Below, piece after piece: positions 63,901-64,000 of a DNA stretch of 64,000 bases (within the stretch, counting starts at the first letter, position 1; every line of letters begins with the position of its first letter). Source of the DNA: Desulfopila sp. IMCC35008 (GTDB taxonomy: Bacteria > Desulfobacterota > Desulfobulbia > Desulfobulbales > Desulfocapsaceae); the NCBI RefSeq assembly GCF_010646885.2, contig NZ_CP050700.1, forward strand, positions 4,180,501 through 4,244,500, written 5' to 3'. Both the position numbers and the translations under genes were made by a program. The notes beneath the pieces were generated by a model. The model did no database searches and was not told the DNA's origin. It saw only the letters and a program-made list of their open reading frames with translations.

Positions 63901-64000
63901 TTACAATTGCCGGTACTGTAGAAATAGCTTCGCCTGCAGCAATACTATCAATCGTCTGGTACAGTGATCCATGAATAGGAAGGGAAGTAATAGTAAATAC
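51944..64000 (-). CDS. Giant secreted calcium-binding Gly-rich repeat protein, partial (5' end outside window)
   Basis: The minus-strand frame is open from the TAG at 51944 to the right edge, giving 4,018 codons without a start. A TTG at 63796 is not the start: the upstream frame encodes an Ig/cadherin-like domain (VVYIAEPGYSGEDSLIFDVN). TSP3-like Ca-binding arrays (DSDGDGLHDGDEV) follow, interrupted near 62,930-63,480 by a jelly-roll module (WLILGPF, VQVWLNGVEIL, GANRLLIKVTDGGGNWGFYA). Then come eight modules of about 455 residues. Each has TSP3 repeats, a TTGxSELxLSG-YTSIYVAPxTxIRG strand block, GD(I/V)xxEGxxxVxG, a Gly-rich tract (GGGSGGSGG, GGAIWL) and a GRIRxDA/GYF end. It has the look of a surface adhesin or matrix protein; export route unseen. 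Confidence 0.9.
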   Translation of the reverse strand, partial: VFTITSLPIHGSLYQTIDSIAAGEAISTVPAIVIDEQKRVVYIAEPGYSGEDSLIFDVNDGHLYSDEALIQFSVLAQDTDNDGLSDDEEVNTYQTDPFDPDSDGDGLHDGDEVQVHGTDPNSMDSDNDGLHDADELVNGSNPVITDTDGDGVNDLADNCPTDINPDQTDSDLQGSVYTTDVEGYMKNWLILGPFAAEGCGSAVEYINEKNAAPFAGGTVEGKTWHEYESDSSYIDFDSLFVPNEQVVSYAYTDVYAENATDVQLLLGSGDGVQVWLNGVEILVENTCREPVPGQNVIAAHLVKGANRLLIKVTDGGGNWGFYAQILNVDGQALVLECGYKNDGHGDICDNCPDVINGEQYDIDNDGLGDACDDSDNDGLSDKEERLIYLTDYLVGDTDSDGLSDGEEVNVHGTDPLITDSDNDGISDFIEISITHTDPLQADTDGDGLSDIEEDKNQDGIIDPGESDPNSDDSDGDGMSDAVEVHWGLDPLVKDADDDPDQDGLTNIEELELGADPFDKNTALDTTGISELELSGINVYTSIYIAPETTIRGSGDEPLLLISAGDIDVEGIIDVAGGDGADAVNTSTENAFGGEGVAGGGSGGSGGILGAGSAGVGSGFGGGGPWFDNRSQGMTGGGAGYGSPGLQGGYYWTADPLSRGSAGIVYGSTRLVDFTGGSGGGGGSSARSSYVPEVSYGSHGGGGGAGGGAVYIEALGTLSIGSAGGIVTDGGSGGSGVLGSSNYGASGGGGSGGAIWLVASVLENNGTLSAVGGAGGPNYYSTYRLNGGQGGVGRIRVDASVLRINGVEVDESTFGQSSSPSVGYFALSDYDQDGLTNEEESAFGTDMLVSDSDGDGMDDGDEVEYGLDPLVDDAAEDSDNDGVSNVDELALGTDPFRDDRGADLDNDGLVTETELQLGTDPLVADTDGDGLLDGVEDANQNGITDADETDPLLSDSDGDGIADGSDSNPLVADQDNILDTTGVSELVLSGTHTYTSIYVAPETTIRGSGDEPLQLISMGDISIEGIIDVSGKAGSDAQNTYIINAFGGRGIAGGGSGGSGGILSAGSAGVGSGFGGGGPWFDNRSQGMTGGGAGYGSPGLQGGYYWTADPLSRGSAGIVYGSTRLVDFTGGSGGGGGSSARSSYVPEVSYGSHGGGGGAGGGAVYIEALGTLSIGSAGGIVTDGGSGGSGVLGSSNYGASGGGGSGGAIWLVASVLENNGTLSAVGGAGGPNYYSTYRLNGGQGGVGRIRVDASVLRINGVEVDESTFGQSSSPSVGYFALSDYDQDGLTNEEESAFGTDMLVSDSDGDGMDDGDEVEYGLDPLVDDAAEDSDNDGVSNVDELALGTDPFRDDRGADLDNDGLVTETELQLGTDPLVADTDGDGLLDGVEDANQNGITDADETDPLLSDSDGDGIADGSDSNPLVADQDNILDTTGVSELVLSGTHTYTSIYVAPETTIRGSGDEPLQLISMGDISIEGIIDVSGKAGSDAQNTYIINAFGGRGIAGGGSGGSGGILSAGSAGVGSGFGGGGPWFDNRSQGMTGGGAGYGSPGLQGGYYWTADPLSRGSAGIVYGSTRLVDFTGGSGGGGGSSARSSYVPEVSYGSHGGGGGAGGGAVYIEALGTLSIGSAGGIVTDGGSGGSGVLGSSNYGASGGGGSGGAIWLVASVLENNGTLSAVGGAGGPNYYSTYRLNGGQGGVGRIRIDAPVLRINGVEVDESTFGQSSSPSVGYFALTDYDQDGLTNEEEFELGTDMLVSDTDGDGIDDGDEAEANLNPLVDDSLEDPDNDGVSNFDELALGTDPFRDDRGADLDNDGLVTETELQLGTDPLVADTDGDGLLDGAEDANQNGIVDVDETDPLLSDSDGDGIADGSDSNPLVADQDNILDTTGVSELVLSGTHTYTSIYVAPETTIRGSGDEPLQLISMGDIVLEGFVDVTGGTGKNADNTAVFVNTPGGTGIAGGGAGGRGGLLSNGYAGRGPGSGGGGLRVSGYANGTTGGGAGYGTPGVHGFCTFSSNTTYGGTGGTVYGSAILFDFIGGSGGGGGGSAGYYDVAGDDLGANGGGGGGGGGAVYIHASGGLLIGENGGVRADGGYGGSGVYDTIGGYGGSGGGGSGGAIWIAANVLEFNGGGITALGGLGGESVINSSNSMISGGPGGVGRIRIDAPRLRIKGVDVDEDEFLFARVTAPLVGYFGLGDHDRDGLLNDQELEIGTDMYQADTDGDGMLDGLEVEFGLDPLVPDNTTDFDSDGWSNGEEVSLGLDPFLDDRGADLDNDGLVTEIELQLGTDPLITDTDGDGLPDGAEDANRNGVVDAGETDPLLVDSDGDGFDDNTDGNPVTVDQENVLNTTGISELVLSGTNIYTSIYVAPGTVIRGIGQKPLRLISTGDVNIEGTISVRGSDGLGGEDSIFLNVPGGYGVAGGSGGGYGGLLGDAGNGFGPGAGGGGKLCGTNVTGLTGGGAGYGYSGLQGGLYNGSCSANRGAAGITYGGASLFDFTGGSGGGGGSGTSVSYVTDPVKLGANGGGGGAGGGAVYVEAFGTLAISATGIVAADGGAGGSGIYQGTTHHYGASGGGGSGGAIWLVGQAVENNGTVTAIGGGGGANIGYNTYGGQGGAGRIRVDAQVLRKEGVEVTENEFVQNFYPGVGYFALADYDQDGLINEEEFEFGTDLFVSDSDGDGMDDGDEVETGFDPLIDDAGEDPDDDGVSNLDELALGTDPFRDDRGADLDNDGLVTETELQLGTDPLVADTDGDGLLDGVEDANQNGITEADETDPLLSDSDGDGIADGSDGNPLIADQDNILDTTGVSELVLSGTHTYTSIYVAPETTIRGSGDEPLQLLSMGDISIEGIIDVSGKAGSGAQNTYIINAFGGRGIAGGGSGGSGGILGSGSAGTGPGGGGGGVYPSRTVAATGGGAGYSSPGLQGGSYSTDYRGSGGRVYGSSRLVDFMGGSGGGGGSSAQTSYVPEVSYGSHGGGGGGGGGAVYIEALGTLSIGSAGGIVADGGSGGSGVLGSSNYGASGGGGSGGAIWLAALTIENNGTLSALGGLGGPNYYSYYNLNGGKGGVGRIRIDAPVLRINGVEVDESTFGQSSSPSVGYFALTDYDQDGLTNEEEFELGTDMLVSDTDGDGIDDGDEAEANLNPLVDDSLEDPDNDGVSNFDELALGTDPFRDDRGADLDNDGLVTETELQLGTDPLVADTDGDGLLDGAEDANQNGIVDVDETDPLLSDSDGDGIADGSDSNPLVADQDNILDTTGVSELVLSGTHTYTSIYVAPETTIRGSGDEPLQLISMGDIVLEGFVDVTGGTGKNADNTAVFVNTPGGTGIAGGGAGGRGGLLSNGYAGRGPGSGGGGLRVSGYANGTTGGGAGYGTPGVHGFCTFSSNTTYGGTGGTVYGSAILFDFIGGSGGGGGGSAGYYDVAGDDLGANGGGGGGGGGAVYIHASGGLLIGENGGVRADGGYGGSGVYDTIGGYGGSGGGGSGGAIWIAANVLEFNGGGITALGGLGGESVINSSNSMISGGPGGVGRIRIDAPRLRIKGVDVDEDEFLFARVTAPLVGYFGLGDHDRDGLLNDQELEIGTDMYQADTDGDGMLDGLEVEFGLDPLVPDNTTDFDSDGWSNGEEVSLGLDPFLDDRGADLDNDGLVTEIELQLGTDPLITDTDGDGLPDGAEDANRNGVVDAGETDPLLVDSDGDGFDDNTDGNPVTVDQENVLNTTGISELVLSGTNIYTSIYVAPGTVIRGIGQKPLRLISTGDVNIEGTISVRGSDGLGGEDSIFLNVPGGYGVAGGSGGGYGGLLGDAGNGFGPGAGGGGKLCGTNVTGLTGGGAGYGYSGLQGGLYNGSCSANRGAAGITYGGASLFDFTGGSGGGGGSGTSVSYVTDPVKLGANGGGGGAGGGAVYVEAFGTLAISATGIVAADGGAGGSGIYQSTTHHYGASGGGGSGGAIWLVGQAVENNGTVTAIGGGGGANIGYNTYGGQGGAGRIRVDAQVLRKEGVEVTENEFVHFFNPDVGHLNLIE
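51987..54810. repeat. 2,824-bp direct repeat, copy 1
   Basis: Near-identical to 56085-58908 (offset 4,098 bases) inside the giant gene. It covers the last two protein modules. The only difference I noticed is in the codon near 52217 (Ser in YQSTTHHY versus Gly in the other copy). Sharp divergence begins at both ends of the repeat. Confidence 0.88.
56085..58908. repeat. 2,824-bp direct repeat, copy 2
   Basis: Partner of 51987-54810. The 4,098-base offset equals three modules of about 1,366 bases, so the duplication kept the reading frame and modular register. The near-identity implies a recent event or ongoing gene conversion. Confidence 0.88.
58901..62176. repeat. 1,362-bp tandem repeat, about 2.4 copies
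   Basis: Identical-looking copies begin near 58901, 60263 and 61625; the third diverges near 62176. The unit is one protein module (454 codons) and keeps the frame. No difference between copies was seen over the parts I compared. Confidence 0.85.

Overview
The window reads as chromosomal DNA of an anaerobic Gram-negative bacterium, most likely a Desulfobacterota member close to the Desulfobulbales. This is inferred from gene content, because no rRNA is present. The pointers are two ferredoxin-dependent 2-oxoacid oxidoreductases, an Rnf complex with a multiheme cytochrome c, NikR, PilMNOP, SecB, and glycyl-tRNA synthetase of the separate-alpha-subunit type.

Layout, left half. 0.1-6.2 kb: panE, a polar amino acid ABC transporter lacking its ATPase, an MFS permease, nikR. 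6.2-13.5 kb: csaA, a KOR-type oxidoreductase with a fused beta-gamma subunit, and converging on it an operon vorD-vorB-vorA-vorC-leucine dehydrogenase with an XRE-cupin regulator. A shared operator-like motif lies in front of both vorD and the regulator. This block fits branched-chain amino acid use through ferredoxin. 14.2-21.6 kb: zinc-ribbon protein, octaheme cytochrome and rnfCDGEAB. This Rnf looks rewired: RnfC has lost its NADH/FMN motifs, RnfD has Glu in place of the flavinylated Thr, and RnfB is fused to a GltD-like NAD(P)H/FAD module. 22.3-26.5 kb: gap-rimI-pgk-tpiA-secG-tRNA-Leu(GAG) on the minus strand. 26.6-30.3 kb: sfsA, then lepB-pyrB-pyrC.

Right half. 30.7-38.3 kb: a type IV pilus operon, pilMNOP, an AMIN/STN/TPR protein, an MshL-type secretin lipoprotein and a CsgG/LpoB-like lipoprotein, closed by a perfect bidirectional terminator. 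38.4-43.7 kb: secB, uvrA, a CoA-binding protein, glyQ. 44-51.4 kb is accessory: a solute-binding-like protein, two membrane proteins, an IS110 transposase remnant, then AT-rich small genes separated by attC-like sites (a probable integron cassette cluster without a visible integrase), and a metallophosphoesterase.

51.4-64.0 kb: a 3' fragment of a selenocysteine tRNA gene, read as a genomic-island attachment scar, then a giant gene (more than 4,000 codons in the window, open at the right edge). It encodes a secreted calcium-binding, glycine-rich repeat protein with eight modules of about 455 residues. Very recent internal duplications are visible: a 1,362-bp tandem repeat and a 2,824-bp pair spaced 4,098 bp apart. 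The tRNA fragment orientation predicts that this gene lies inside an island whose other end, with intact selC and perhaps an integrase, is to the right of the window.
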